A DNA stretch of 5,652 bases from Thermoleophilaceae bacterium (GCA_013695855.1 JACCZR010000049.1:1-5652); one strand, 5' to 3'; positions 1 to 5,347 are shown, numbered from the stretch's first letter. Notes: generated by a model from the letters alone, not told the origin. Made by a program: numbers and translations.

Positions 1-1
1 C

Positions 2-184
2 TACGGCCACACCGGCAACTTCCCCGGCTACACCCAGTTCGCGGCCGTCTCGCGCGCAGGCACGCGCTCGGCCGCGGTCTCCGTGAGCGTGCAGTCGAGC
101 CCCGACGCCGGGGACGCAGCGGTGTTCAAGCGGCTGCGGAAGGTGTACGCACTGGCATCCTGCGCCGCGCTCGCGCGCGACTAA
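2..184 (+). CDS. Serine hydrolase, beta-lactamase / DD-peptidase (R61) family, C-terminal fragment
   Basis: Only the last 60 codons are present; the gene starts left of the window and ends with TAA at 182-184. The fragment opens with YGHTGNFPGYTQF. This is the HTG form of the third active-site motif (KTG/HTG) of class C beta-lactamase-like serine hydrolases and R61-type D-Ala-D-Ala carboxypeptidases, which sits on the beta strand lining the active site. A second strand with RSAAVSVSVQSS and a C-terminal helix follow, as expected for the end of this fold. The catalytic SxxK and YxN motifs would lie upstream and cannot be checked. The substrate is therefore unknown: a cell-wall peptidase, an esterase or a resistance-type hydrolase are all possible. 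Any signal peptide is also outside the window. The stop codon overlaps that of the convergent gene on the other strand. Confidence 0.8.
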   Translation, partial: YGHTGNFPGYTQFAAVSRAGTRSAAVSVSVQSSPDAGDAAVFKRLRKVYALASCAALARD

Positions 185-561
185 CCGAGCAGGAACACCT
201 CGACGCAGACCTCGCGAGCCGGGTCGGCGTCTCTGAGGTGGCTCAGCACCGGTCGTCCCATCAGCTCGCGGACGAGTTCGGCGAAGCGCTCTCTCTCAAC
301 ACGGCCGATCGCCTCGCGGTGGCCTCGTACCACTTCCTCCTCGCCGGCGGTCACGAGCGCGCGATCGGTCTGGCTGAAGCCGCCGCCGAGCACGCAGACC
401 AGGGCGTCGCCCGATATGAACGAGCGGGCGTGTACCGGGCCGCGCCCGTGGAGCTGCTTGTGCAGTCCGACTAGACCCCGGGTGACCTCGTCGAGGCCGC
501 CAAGGCGGGGCAGGGGAGAAGGTGGGGCACCGTTGGCGTCCACCTGTCCGAGCGCGCTCAC
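181..561 (-). CDS. DUF2294 / MpsC-family small protein
   Basis: This reads on the - strand as about 126 residues ending with TAG at 183-181. From residue 20 on it follows the DUF2294 (MpsC) pattern: LxGLDEVTRGLVGLHKQLHGRGPVHARSFISGDALVCVLGGG, then a TDRALVTAGEEEVVRGHRE segment, a helix RVERERFAELVRELMGR, and a terminal strand ending VCVEVFLL. The GRGP (39-42), LVCVLGGG (54-61) and EVFLL (121-125) blocks are the best matches. The family is small, soluble and poorly understood. The Pfam name comes from the staphylococcal MpsABC membrane-potential/bicarbonate system, but no mpsA or mpsB homologue is visible here, so a role in such a system is not supported. The start is uncertain: GTG at 561 was chosen because a -10-like TACCGT lies just upstream, while GTG at 543 would give 120 residues. 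The open frame continues back into cysK antisense, where the family match stops. Confidence 0.75.
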   Translation of the reverse strand: MSALGQVDANGAPPSPLPRLGGLDEVTRGLVGLHKQLHGRGPVHARSFISGDALVCVLGGGFSQTDRALVTAGEEEVVRGHREAIGRVERERFAELVRELMGRPVLSHLRDADPAREVCVEVFLLG

Positions 562-575
562 GCAGGGGTGTACGG

Positions 576-581
576 ACGGTA
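576..581 (-). promoter_or_regulatory. Possible -10 box of the DUF2294 gene, shared with the cysK promoter
   Basis: TACCGT on the - strand fits the TANNNT actinobacterial -10 pattern and would start transcription near 568-569, giving a 5' leader of about 7 nt before GTG 561. It shares the central TA (580-581) with the cysK -10 box on the other strand. No convincing -35 element was seen. This is an inference from position only. Confidence 0.35.
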
Positions 582-585
582 CTGT
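580..585 (+). promoter_or_regulatory. Predicted leaderless promoter of cysK (-10 TACTGT)
   Basis: TACTGT matches TANNNT and ends 7 nt before the ATG at 593, so transcription would begin at or next to the start codon. No Shine-Dalgarno sequence precedes the ATG, which agrees with a leaderless transcript. A weak -35 candidate, CTCACG, lies at 557-562 with a 17-bp spacer. The same spacing recurs at three other genes in this window, which raises confidence. Confidence 0.55.
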
Positions 586-592
586 CGGATGG

Positions 593-1540
593 ATGCAAAT
601 CTCCTCGCCGTCCGGTGCGATTCCCGACTGCCTCGCCGGGCACGTCGGCGGCACGCCGATGGTCCGGCTCACGCGGCTTGCACCCGAATGCCCGGCTGAG
701 CTGATCGCGAAGCTCGAGGCGTACAACCCGGCCGGCAGCGTCAAGGACCGCATCGGCGTGGCCATGATCGAGGCGGCGGAGGCCGAGGGACGCATCGAGC
801 CGGGACGCACCACCATCGTCGAGGCCACCTCCGGCAACACAGGCATCGCGCTCGCCTTCGTGTGCGCGGCCAAGGGCTACGACCTCGCGCTGACCCTGCC
901 ACAGGGGATGAGCCGCGAGCGCGAGGCGCTCCTGCGCCTCTACGGCGCCCGGGTGGAGATCACCGAGTCCATGGGCGGGATGAACGAGGCGGTCGAGGCT
1001 GCCACGCGGATCGCCGGCGGCAGCAAGGACTCCTTCATCCCCGACCAGTTCTCGAACCCCGCCAACCCCGAGGTTCACCGGCGCACCACCGCGGAGGAGA
1101 TCTGGCACGACATGGACGGGCGGGTCGACGTGCTGGTCGCGGGTGTGGGCACCGGCGGCACGATCAGCGGTGCGGGGGGGAGGCTCAAGGAGCGCAACCC
1201 GGCGCTGCACGTCGTGGCGGTGGAGCCCAAGGCCTCGCCGGTGCTCTCTGGCGGGCTTCCGGGCCCGCACAAGATTCAGGGGATAGGCGCGGGGTTCGTG
1301 CCGGCGGTGCTCGATCGCGAGGTGCTGGACGAGGTGATCGCCGTCGACGACGAGGACGCCTTGGTGACCGCTCGGCGCTGCTCGCGGCGCGAGGGCGTCT
1401 TGGCAGGGATCTCCTGTGGCGCGGCGCTGAACGCGGCGATCGAGGTGGGCAGCCGGCCCGATTTCCGCGGCAAGCGGATAGCGGTGGTCATGCCCGACTC
1501 GGGCGAGCGCTACATCTCGCAGCCGTTCTTCGCCCCGTAG
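593..1540 (+). CDS. cysK: Cysteine synthase A (O-acetylserine sulfhydrylase)
   Basis: A 315-residue PLP enzyme that makes L-cysteine from O-acetyl-L-serine and sulfide in the cytosol; the length is normal for the family. The landmarks are in order: GGTPMVRL (19-26), the PLP lysine in NPAGSVKDR (Lys51), the substrate-carboxylate loop TSGNTG (79-84), the phosphate-binding GVGTGGT (184-190), HKIQGIGAGF (226-235), and the AGISCGAA block (271-278) whose serine contacts the PLP ring nitrogen. HKIQGIGAGF and overall length favour CysK over CysM or cystathionine beta-synthase. The ATG at 593 was chosen because it starts the recognisable family sequence and sits 7 nt after a -10 box. An in-frame ATG at 416 would add 59 low-complexity residues overlapping the opposing gene. 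cysE follows after a 22-nt gap, presumably in one operon. ISC rather than ISS in the last motif is a modest variation. Confidence 0.95.
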   Translation: MQISSPSGAIPDCLAGHVGGTPMVRLTRLAPECPAELIAKLEAYNPAGSVKDRIGVAMIEAAEAEGRIEPGRTTIVEATSGNTGIALAFVCAAKGYDLALTLPQGMSREREALLRLYGARVEITESMGGMNEAVEAATRIAGGSKDSFIPDQFSNPANPEVHRRTTAEEIWHDMDGRVDVLVAGVGTGGTISGAGGRLKERNPALHVVAVEPKASPVLSGGLPGPHKIQGIGAGFVPAVLDREVLDEVIAVDDEDALVTARRCSRREGVLAGISCGAALNAAIEVGSRPDFRGKRIAVVMPDSGERYISQPFFAP

Positions 1541-1562
1541 GTCTGATGGCTGTTCCCTCTAG

Positions 1563-2300
1563 ATGCTCGGACTAGGCACCCTCACCCGCGTCTCGCGCGA
1601 GCTGCGCGAAGACCTGACCGCCGCGCAGGACCGCGACCCGGCGGCTCGTGACGTGGGCCGGGTGGAGATCCTCCTGACCTACGGCGGGGTGCAGGCCCTG
1701 CTGTCGCACCGAGTGGCCCACGTGATGCACGACGCCGGCGTGCCGTTCGCACCGCGTCTGCTGGCGGCTGCCACGCGCACCATCACCGGGGTGGAGATCC
1801 ATCCCGCCGCGCGCATCGGCCGTGGGCCTTTGATCGACCACGGCACCGGGGTGGTGATCGGCGAGACCGCCGAGATCGGGGACAACGTCACGCTGTACCA
1901 GGAGGTGACGCTGGGCGGCACCGGCTTCCAGCGCGGCAAGCGCCACCCCACCGTCGGCGACGACGTCGTGGTGGGGTCGGGGGCCAAGCTCCTCGGGCCG
2001 ATCGAGGTAGGCGACCGCGCGAAGATCGGCGCGAACTCGGTGGTGATCCACGACGTCCCGGCCGCGGCCACCGTGGTCGGCAACCCGGGCCACCCGGTGC
2101 GCGTGGACGGCGAGCGCCCGAGCGGCCCCGACGCCGACTGGGCCCACCTGCCCGACCCCGTCGCCGACGCCATCCGCGGTCTGGCGAACCGGGTGGGGGA
2201 GCTGGAGGAGCTGGTGGCCGAGCTCACGGGGCGCAAGCCCGAGGGCGCCGAGGTGCGAGAATTGCCCAACCGTCGCGGACCCGACTCGGTTGGAGGCTGA
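1563..2300 (+). CDS. cysE: Serine O-acetyltransferase
   Basis: A 245-residue enzyme that acetylates L-serine with acetyl-CoA to give O-acetylserine, the substrate of the CysK encoded just upstream. The N-terminal helical part (about 1-76, including REDLTAAQDRDPAAR) resembles the short Bacillus/actinobacterial type. It is followed by a left-handed beta-helix of hexapeptide repeats: VEIHPAARIGRGPLIDHGTGVVIGETAEIGDNVTLYQEVTLGGTG, then GKRHPTVGDDVVVGSGAKLLGPIEVGDRAKIGANSVVIHDVP. His93 in LIDHGTG is the expected catalytic base and Glu78 takes the place of the E. coli Asp. Residues from about 187 form an extension with a short heptad-like helix (GLANRVGELEELVAEL) and a charged tail ending DSVGG. 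The tail lacks the C-terminal isoleucine that docks serine acetyltransferases into CysK. The ATG has no clear Shine-Dalgarno sequence, so translation may depend on coupling to cysK. Confidence 0.95.
   Translation: MLGLGTLTRVSRELREDLTAAQDRDPAARDVGRVEILLTYGGVQALLSHRVAHVMHDAGVPFAPRLLAAATRTITGVEIHPAARIGRGPLIDHGTGVVIGETAEIGDNVTLYQEVTLGGTGFQRGKRHPTVGDDVVVGSGAKLLGPIEVGDRAKIGANSVVIHDVPAAATVVGNPGHPVRVDGERPSGPDADWAHLPDPVADAIRGLANRVGELEELVAELTGRKPEGAEVRELPNRRGPDSVGG
2292..2296 (+). promoter_or_regulatory. Shine-Dalgarno site of the small membrane protein gene
   Basis: GGAGG lies within the last codons of cysE, 7 nt before the GTG at 2304. It is the clearest ribosome binding site in the window. It fixes the GTG start and marks this gene as internal to an operon, in contrast to the leaderless first genes. 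Confidence 0.75.
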
Positions 2301-2303
2301 CCA

Positions 2304-2600
2304 GTGCAGATCGTGGGACTAATCATCATCGGCCTCGTGATCGGCGTCATCGCGCGGCTGCTGCTGCCCGGCCGCCAGCGCATCGGAGTCGCCCTCACCA
2401 TCCTGCTCGGCATCGGCGGGGCGCTCATCGGCGGCGTCGTGGCCAGCGCGATCGGCACCGGCGACATCTTCGAGCTGAACTTCCTCGGCACGATCTTCGG
2501 CGTGATCGCCGCCGTGCTGCTGATCGGCGCGGCGGACGGCATGGGGATCGGGCGCGGCGACGAGCGCCGCCGCGAGTCGCTCGACCGCCCCGGGCGCTAG
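2304..2600 (+). CDS. Transglycosylase-associated (GlsB/YeaQ/YmgE) family membrane protein
   Basis: A 98-residue membrane protein. Three hydrophobic helices are visible: about 2-20 (IVGLIIIGLVIGVIARLLL), 27-49 (GVALTILLGIGGALIGGVVASAI) and 60-78 (LGTIFGVIAAVLLIGAA). The glycine-rich GxxxG-like packing, the IGVIARLLLPG turn and the GIGGALIGG segment are typical of this family, found as small stress-associated inner-membrane proteins in many bacteria. Their biochemical role is not established, and the name transglycosylase-associated does not imply an enzyme. The tail (GDERRRESLDRPGR) is charged and probably cytoplasmic. It starts 3 nt after the cysE stop with a good ribosome binding site, so it is very likely cotranscribed with cysKE. 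No functional connection to cysteine synthesis is known to me. The gene ends 7 bp before the stop of the convergent queuosine salvage gene. Confidence 0.85.
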   Translation: MQIVGLIIIGLVIGVIARLLLPGRQRIGVALTILLGIGGALIGGVVASAIGTGDIFELNFLGTIFGVIAAVLLIGAADGMGIGRGDERRRESLDRPGR

Positions 2601-2607
2601 TGGACCG

Positions 2608-3537
2608 CTAGTAGAAGGTTGTGCGCGTGCGGTGACGCGGCACCGCCTTGTAGCGCGGCTCCTGTCCACGGTTCCATAGCCACAGGTCCAGCGTGCGCGG
2701 CGGGACCTCGAGTCCGGCGGAGAGCAACTCGCAGGCGTGAAGGGCGCACGCGCGGATCTCCTGCTCCTGCGCGCCGGGCGGCAGCAGCTGCCCCGAGTCG
2801 ATGTGGAAACTCAGATCGGTTGCGTAGCGCAGCACCCCGTCGACACGCAGGACGTGCGGCACGAGGTTGTCGGCGAAGATCGTCAGGTCGTCGAGGTCGG
2901 AGAAATCGGCCGCTCCGGCGAGCGAGAGGTCGTTCGGCGTGATCTGCGCGCGCTTGTAGAAGCCCGGGTCCTCGAAGAACGGCATCCCACGGGCAAGCTC
3001 TTCGGCCAGCGCCACCGCCGATCCCCCGGCGCCGTCCACCACGTCGACCGCCTCGCGGTCGCCCAGGAAGCGCCCCAGGTCGCGCAGCGCCTCTGCGTAG
3101 AGGTCCATGAGGTCATGGCCGGGATCCTGGCCCAGTACCTCGGCCACGTCCCCGGCGCTCAGCAGCCGCAGCCCGGAGGCCGACCAGGGCCCGGCGGAGC
3201 GAAAGCGATCGGCCAGTGACCGGGCGACCGTGAAGTACCCCGAGCAGCCAGGGCGCTTTCGCAGGGTGGGAAACCAGCCCGAGCCGAAGTTGATCGCGTC
3301 GAGGGTGAGCCAGTAGGCGCAGACCTCCTCACGGCAGTAACCCGGGGGTGTGCCGGGCTCAGCCCGGCTGTAGGGGGCGTGGCCCCCTGAGGGGGCGGAG
3401 CCCCCTGGTTTCTGGGGGTCCAGTGCCGGCTCGGGGCCGGGCTCCACCGACCCGAGCCTGTCCACATCGATCGAGACCCAGCGCGCCCGGCCGGCCAGCT
3501 CGGCGCAGTGCTCGCGGACCTGGTCGGGCAGGCTCAC
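2608..3537 (-). CDS. Queuosine 5'-phosphate N-glycosylase (DUF2419, queuosine salvage)
   Basis: 309 residues from GTG 3537. It matches the Qng1/C9orf64 (DUF2419) family, which hydrolyses queuosine 5'-monophosphate to release queuine for tRNA modification. Blocks aligning by eye with the human protein, in order: LDAINFGSGWFPT (79-91; human DTLNFSFW), FYKRAQITPNDLSLA, LTIFADNLVPHVLRVDGVLRY (human [21 protein letters not shown]), QEQEIRACALHACELL (human RQEVEIRGCSLWCVEL), and the tail LDLWLWNRG...YKAVPRHRTRTTFY (human LDYYLWDYA...GIPFHRIRCIYY). The protein looks complete and cytosolic. Residues about 42-66, just before the first conserved block, are encoded by tandem palindromes and read as a Gly/Pro/Ser-rich insert (GGSAPSGGHAP). 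The GTG at 3537 was chosen over ATG 3612 because a -10 box precedes it by 7 nt and the longer form would overlap the divergent ABC gene. No queuosine synthesis gene or queuine transporter is adjacent. Confidence 0.88.
   Translation of the reverse strand: MSLPDQVREHCAELAGRARWVSIDVDRLGSVEPGPEPALDPQKPGGSAPSGGHAPYSRAEPGTPPGYCREEVCAYWLTLDAINFGSGWFPTLRKRPGCSGYFTVARSLADRFRSAGPWSASGLRLLSAGDVAEVLGQDPGHDLMDLYAEALRDLGRFLGDREAVDVVDGAGGSAVALAEELARGMPFFEDPGFYKRAQITPNDLSLAGAADFSDLDDLTIFADNLVPHVLRVDGVLRYATDLSFHIDSGQLLPPGAQEQEIRACALHACELLSAGLEVPPRTLDLWLWNRGQEPRYKAVPRHRTRTTFY
3352..3406. repeat. Tandem GC-rich palindromes inserted in frame in the queuosine salvage gene
   Basis: Three perfect inverted repeats lie almost end to end. 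The first, 3352-3368, has 8-bp arms GCCGGGCT/AGCCCGGC around one base. The second, 3372-3388, and third, 3390-3406, both have arms AGGGGGC/GCCCCCT with loops GTG and GGA. The last two are also direct copies of each other except for the loop. Each could fold into a tight hairpin in DNA or RNA. A 9-bp direct repeat, GCCGGGCTC, occurs at 3352-3360 and 3436-3444, offset by 84 bp (28 codons), and may mark an insertion or duplication edge, though it overlaps the first palindrome. Reading frame is kept through the whole stretch. It resembles REP-like or in-gene palindromic elements; which family, if any, is unknown. Confidence 0.75.
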
Positions 3538-3544
3538 CGGGGTC

Positions 3545-3550
3545 AGGCTA
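3545..3550 (-). promoter_or_regulatory. Predicted leaderless promoter of the queuosine salvage gene (-10 TAGCCT)
   Basis: On the - strand TAGCCT fits TANNNT and ends 7 nt before GTG 3537, so the mRNA would start at the start codon. A purine-rich AGGAGG further upstream (- strand, about 3560-3565) is more than 20 nt from the GTG, too far to act as its ribosome binding site. The expected -35 region falls on the -10 box of the divergent ABC gene. Confidence 0.5.
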
Positions 3551-3564
3551 CGACCGGAGCCTCC

Positions 3565-3570
3565 TACACT
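3565..3570 (+). promoter_or_regulatory. Predicted leaderless promoter of the ABC transporter operon (-10 TACACT)
   Basis: TACACT fits TANNNT and ends 7 nt before GTG 3578. There is no Shine-Dalgarno sequence in the remaining 7 nt. Its expected -35 region (about 3542-3547) overlaps the opposing -10 box at 3545-3550, so the two promoters probably compete for polymerase. Confidence 0.55.
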
Positions 3571-3577
3571 GCGCCCG

Positions 3578-4411
3578 GTGTCCGAGGTGCTCGAGTGCCA
3601 CGGTCTGTCCAAGCGCTACGGGGCCAAGCTGGCGTTGGAGTCGGTGGACCTAACCCTCGCCCGGGGCGAGCTCGTAGGCCTGCTCGGTCCGAACGGGGCC
3701 GGCAAGACCACCTTGATGAAGAGCGCCTGCGGCCTGCTTCGGCCAAGCGGCGGGAGCGTGTCGGTGTGCGGGGCGCCCGCGGGCTCGGGCGAGGCACTGT
3801 CGCGTCTCGGCTACCTCGCCGAGCTGTTTCGCTTCCCCGGCTGGCTCACCGCCGAGGAGGTGATAGAGCTCCACCAGGGGCTCTCGCGCTCGCGGGGGGG
3901 TGCAGCCGAACGGGCCGCGCTGCTCGACCTGGTCGGCCTTGGCGAGGCGCGCGGGGTGAAGGTGGACGCGATGTCCAAGGGCATGCAGCAGCGCCTCGGC
4001 ATCGCGCAGGCGTTGGTGGGCACGCCGCACCTGCTGTTGCTCGACGAGCCGGCCAGCGCGCTTGACCCGGCCGGGCGCCGCGCGGTGCGCGAGCTGCTGC
4101 TTTCGCTGCGCCAGCGGGGCATCAGCGTCCTGTTGAACTCGCACCTGCTGAGCGATGTCGAGCTGGTCTGCGACCGGGTGGTCCTCCTGGTGGGCGGACG
4201 CGTGGTGCGCAGCGGCCGTCCCGCGGACCTCGTGCGCCCCCGCGGGGTCGAGGTGGAGACTGCGTCCGGGGTGCATACCTACGAGGGGTCGACTCGCGAG
4301 GACGCCCCCCGCATCGTCTCGGAGCTGGTGGCCGGCGGGGAGCAGGTCTACGGCGTGCGCGTCCTGGCCTCGACGCTCGAGGACGTCTATCTGGAGTCGG
4401 TGGGAGCGTGA
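3578..4411 (+). CDS. ABC-2 type exporter, ATP-binding protein
   Basis: A 277-residue ATPase subunit that would power the permease encoded next to it. The visible motifs are: an aromatic-stacking tyrosine in KRYGAKLAL (Tyr14), Walker A GPNGAGKTT (37-45, Lys43), GYLAEL in the Q-loop position with Glu82 instead of Gln, signature MSKGMQQR (132-139) instead of LSGGQ, Walker B LLLLDEP (152-158) with catalytic Glu157, D-loop SALD (160-163), and switch His189 in LNSH. GYLxE and MSKGM are typical of the CcmA/NatA-like branch of ABC-2 exporters rather than importers, so these are subfamily marks and not defects. The C-terminal part (about 215-277, EVETASGVHTYEG...STLEDVYLE) is the usual extension of this branch. 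The substrate cannot be inferred. The GTG start follows a -10 box by 7 nt, and the end overlaps the permease start by 4 bp. Confidence 0.93.
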   Translation: MSEVLECHGLSKRYGAKLALESVDLTLARGELVGLLGPNGAGKTTLMKSACGLLRPSGGSVSVCGAPAGSGEALSRLGYLAELFRFPGWLTAEEVIELHQGLSRSRGGAAERAALLDLVGLGEARGVKVDAMSKGMQQRLGIAQALVGTPHLLLLDEPASALDPAGRRAVRELLLSLRQRGISVLLNSHLLSDVELVCDRVVLLVGGRVVRSGRPADLVRPRGVEVETASGVHTYEGSTREDAPRIVSELVAGGEQVYGVRVLASTLEDVYLESVGA

Positions 4412-5226
4412 GCCCCTGGGCCACTGTGGTCCGCTACGCAGTGCAGGAGAGCCTGCGCCGGCGCGTCTTCCTCGTGGTGCTTGTGCTCACCGGCCTCTTC
4501 CTGGCGGCCTACGCCGCGGGTGCGCTGGCCATCTTCGGCGGTCTGGACGACTTCGGCGGCGACGGCGATGAGCGCGCCGCCGTCGGAACCGGTCTGCTCG
4601 GCTTCGCGATGTTCGTGGTCCTGTTCTTGGGGACCACGCTGGCAATCTTCCTGACCATAGGCACTGTGCGCGGCGACGCCGAGCGGGGGTTGCTGGCGCC
4701 GCTGGTGGTGCGTCCGCTGGGACGCACCCAGCTGCTGGGGGCCCGAATGGCCGCCGCGGCCGCGATGTCCGGCGGCTACGTGGTGGCCTTCTTCGCCGTG
4801 CTCGTGCTCCTGACCGGCGCGGTCGGCCAGTGGTTTCCCGACGCGGTGCTGGGTGCCGGCGCCGGGCTGGTGGGCGCGGTCTTGGTGGTCTGCGCCCTCT
4901 CGCTCCTTGGCTCCACCTTCCTCACGGCCACCGCAAACGGCATCGCCGTGTTCATGCTCTTCGGCGCGGGGCTGGCCGCGGCGCTGTTGCACCAGCTTGC
5001 CCTCGGGCTGGACAGCGGCGCGCTGAAGGGCATCTCCGAGCTGGCGGGTTGGCTGCTGCCCTTCATGGCGCTCTACCTGGCCTCGCTGGGGTCCCTGGGC
5101 CCGGATATCAACACGGCGGACATCCTCGGCGGCCCCAGCGGCGTGGCGCTGTTCGGCTGGACCCTGGTCTACCTGGCCCTGCTCGCCGCCGGGGCCCGTA
5201 CCGCGTTCCTGCGCCGTGACCTCTGA
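4408..5226 (+). CDS. ABC-2 type exporter, permease protein (NosY-like)
   Basis: A 272-residue integral membrane protein whose GTG start overlaps the ATPase stop (GTGA at 4408-4411), indicating translational coupling. About six membrane segments are visible, near residues 20-44, 62-86, 115-138, 146-170, 176-199 and 245-264, with a further hydrophobic stretch at 212-230. Between the second and third is the cytoplasmic segment TVRGDAERGLLAPLVVRPLGRTQLLGAR (86-113). This resembles the conserved E(x)GT...PV(S/R)R coupling-helix region of ABC-2 permeases of the NosY/multidrug-export type. The acidic loop GGLDDFGGDGDER (44-56) after the first helix is probably on the outside. One ATPase and one permease gene would suffice for a homodimeric exporter. 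Candidate substrates include lipids, drugs or peptides, and nothing here decides between them. The end RTAFLRRDL is a typical cytoplasmic tail. Confidence 0.9.
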   Translation: MSPWATVVRYAVQESLRRRVFLVVLVLTGLFLAAYAAGALAIFGGLDDFGGDGDERAAVGTGLLGFAMFVVLFLGTTLAIFLTIGTVRGDAERGLLAPLVVRPLGRTQLLGARMAAAAAMSGGYVVAFFAVLVLLTGAVGQWFPDAVLGAGAGLVGAVLVVCALSLLGSTFLTATANGIAVFMLFGAGLAAALLHQLALGLDSGALKGISELAGWLLPFMALYLASLGSLGPDINTADILGGPSGVALFGWTLVYLALLAAGARTAFLRRDL

Positions 5227-5288
5227 GCGCGCGGGCACTGAGCGGCGCAGGAGAGTCGAGGGTAGGCCCGAGCGATTGAGGCAGCGGG

Positions 5289-5312
5289 CGTCACCGGAAC
5301 CCCCCGGTGGCG
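5289..5312. terminator. GC-rich hairpin between the exporter operon and pcrA
   Basis: Arms CGTCACCGG (5289-5297) and CCGGTGGCG (5304-5312) pair over 9 bp with one G-T wobble around a 6-nt loop. It lies about 63 bp after the permease stop and just before the predicted -35 of pcrA. There is no T-tract, so it would be at best a U-less terminator of the kind proposed in actinobacteria. The rest of the 121-bp gap (5227-5347) shows nothing else beyond the pcrA promoter. Confidence 0.4.
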
Positions 5313-5313
5313 A

Positions 5314-5341
5314 CTGACGCGGCCGGGCGCGGTCCTATCCT
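5314..5341 (+). promoter_or_regulatory. Predicted leaderless promoter of pcrA
   Basis: A -35-like CTGACG (5314-5319, four of six consensus bases) is followed after 16 bp by a -10 TATCCT (5336-5341), which ends 6 nt before GTG 5348. This is the most complete of the promoters proposed here. GAGGGG lies directly against the start codon and is too close to act as a ribosome binding site. Confidence 0.6.
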
Positions 5342-5347
5342 CGAGGG

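Noticed and set aside
238..474. A + strand open frame of 78 codons between the serine hydrolase and cysK.
   Set aside because: It lies antisense to the DUF2294 gene, which has a clear family match, and its own sequence resembles nothing I recognise. It has no ribosome binding site or -10 box at a useful distance.
416..592. A 59-codon N-terminal extension of cysK starting at ATG 416.
   Set aside because: The extension is low-complexity Arg/Pro/Gly-rich sequence antisense to the DUF2294 gene. The family sequence begins after ATG 593, which has a -10 box 7 nt upstream.
2586..2596. CGCCC-C-GGGCG inverted repeat near the end of the small membrane gene as a terminator.
   Set aside because: Five-bp arms with a one-base loop inside coding sequence and no T-tract; common by chance at this GC content.
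3352..3406. The tandem palindromes considered as a CRISPR array or a transcription terminator.
   Set aside because: The units are 17 bp with 1-3 bp between them, so there are no spacers. They lie inside a coding frame and are not followed by a T-tract.
3344..3419. GGGGGT at 3344-3349 and 3414-3419 as a target-site duplication around the palindromes.
   Set aside because: The 70-bp offset is not a multiple of three, so insertion of such a unit would break the frame. A six-base G-rich repeat is also expected by chance here.
3538..3612. A 25-codon extension of the queuosine salvage gene to ATG 3612.
   Set aside because: It would overlap the start of the divergent ABC ATPase by 35 bp and read through both promoters. 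The extra residues (Ser/Gly-rich) are not part of the family.
4387..5238. Long - strand open frames opposite the ABC permease, cysE and cysK.
   Set aside because: They are typical shadow frames of high-GC genes: rich in Arg, Gly, Gln, His and Pro, without family motifs and fully antisense to well-supported genes.
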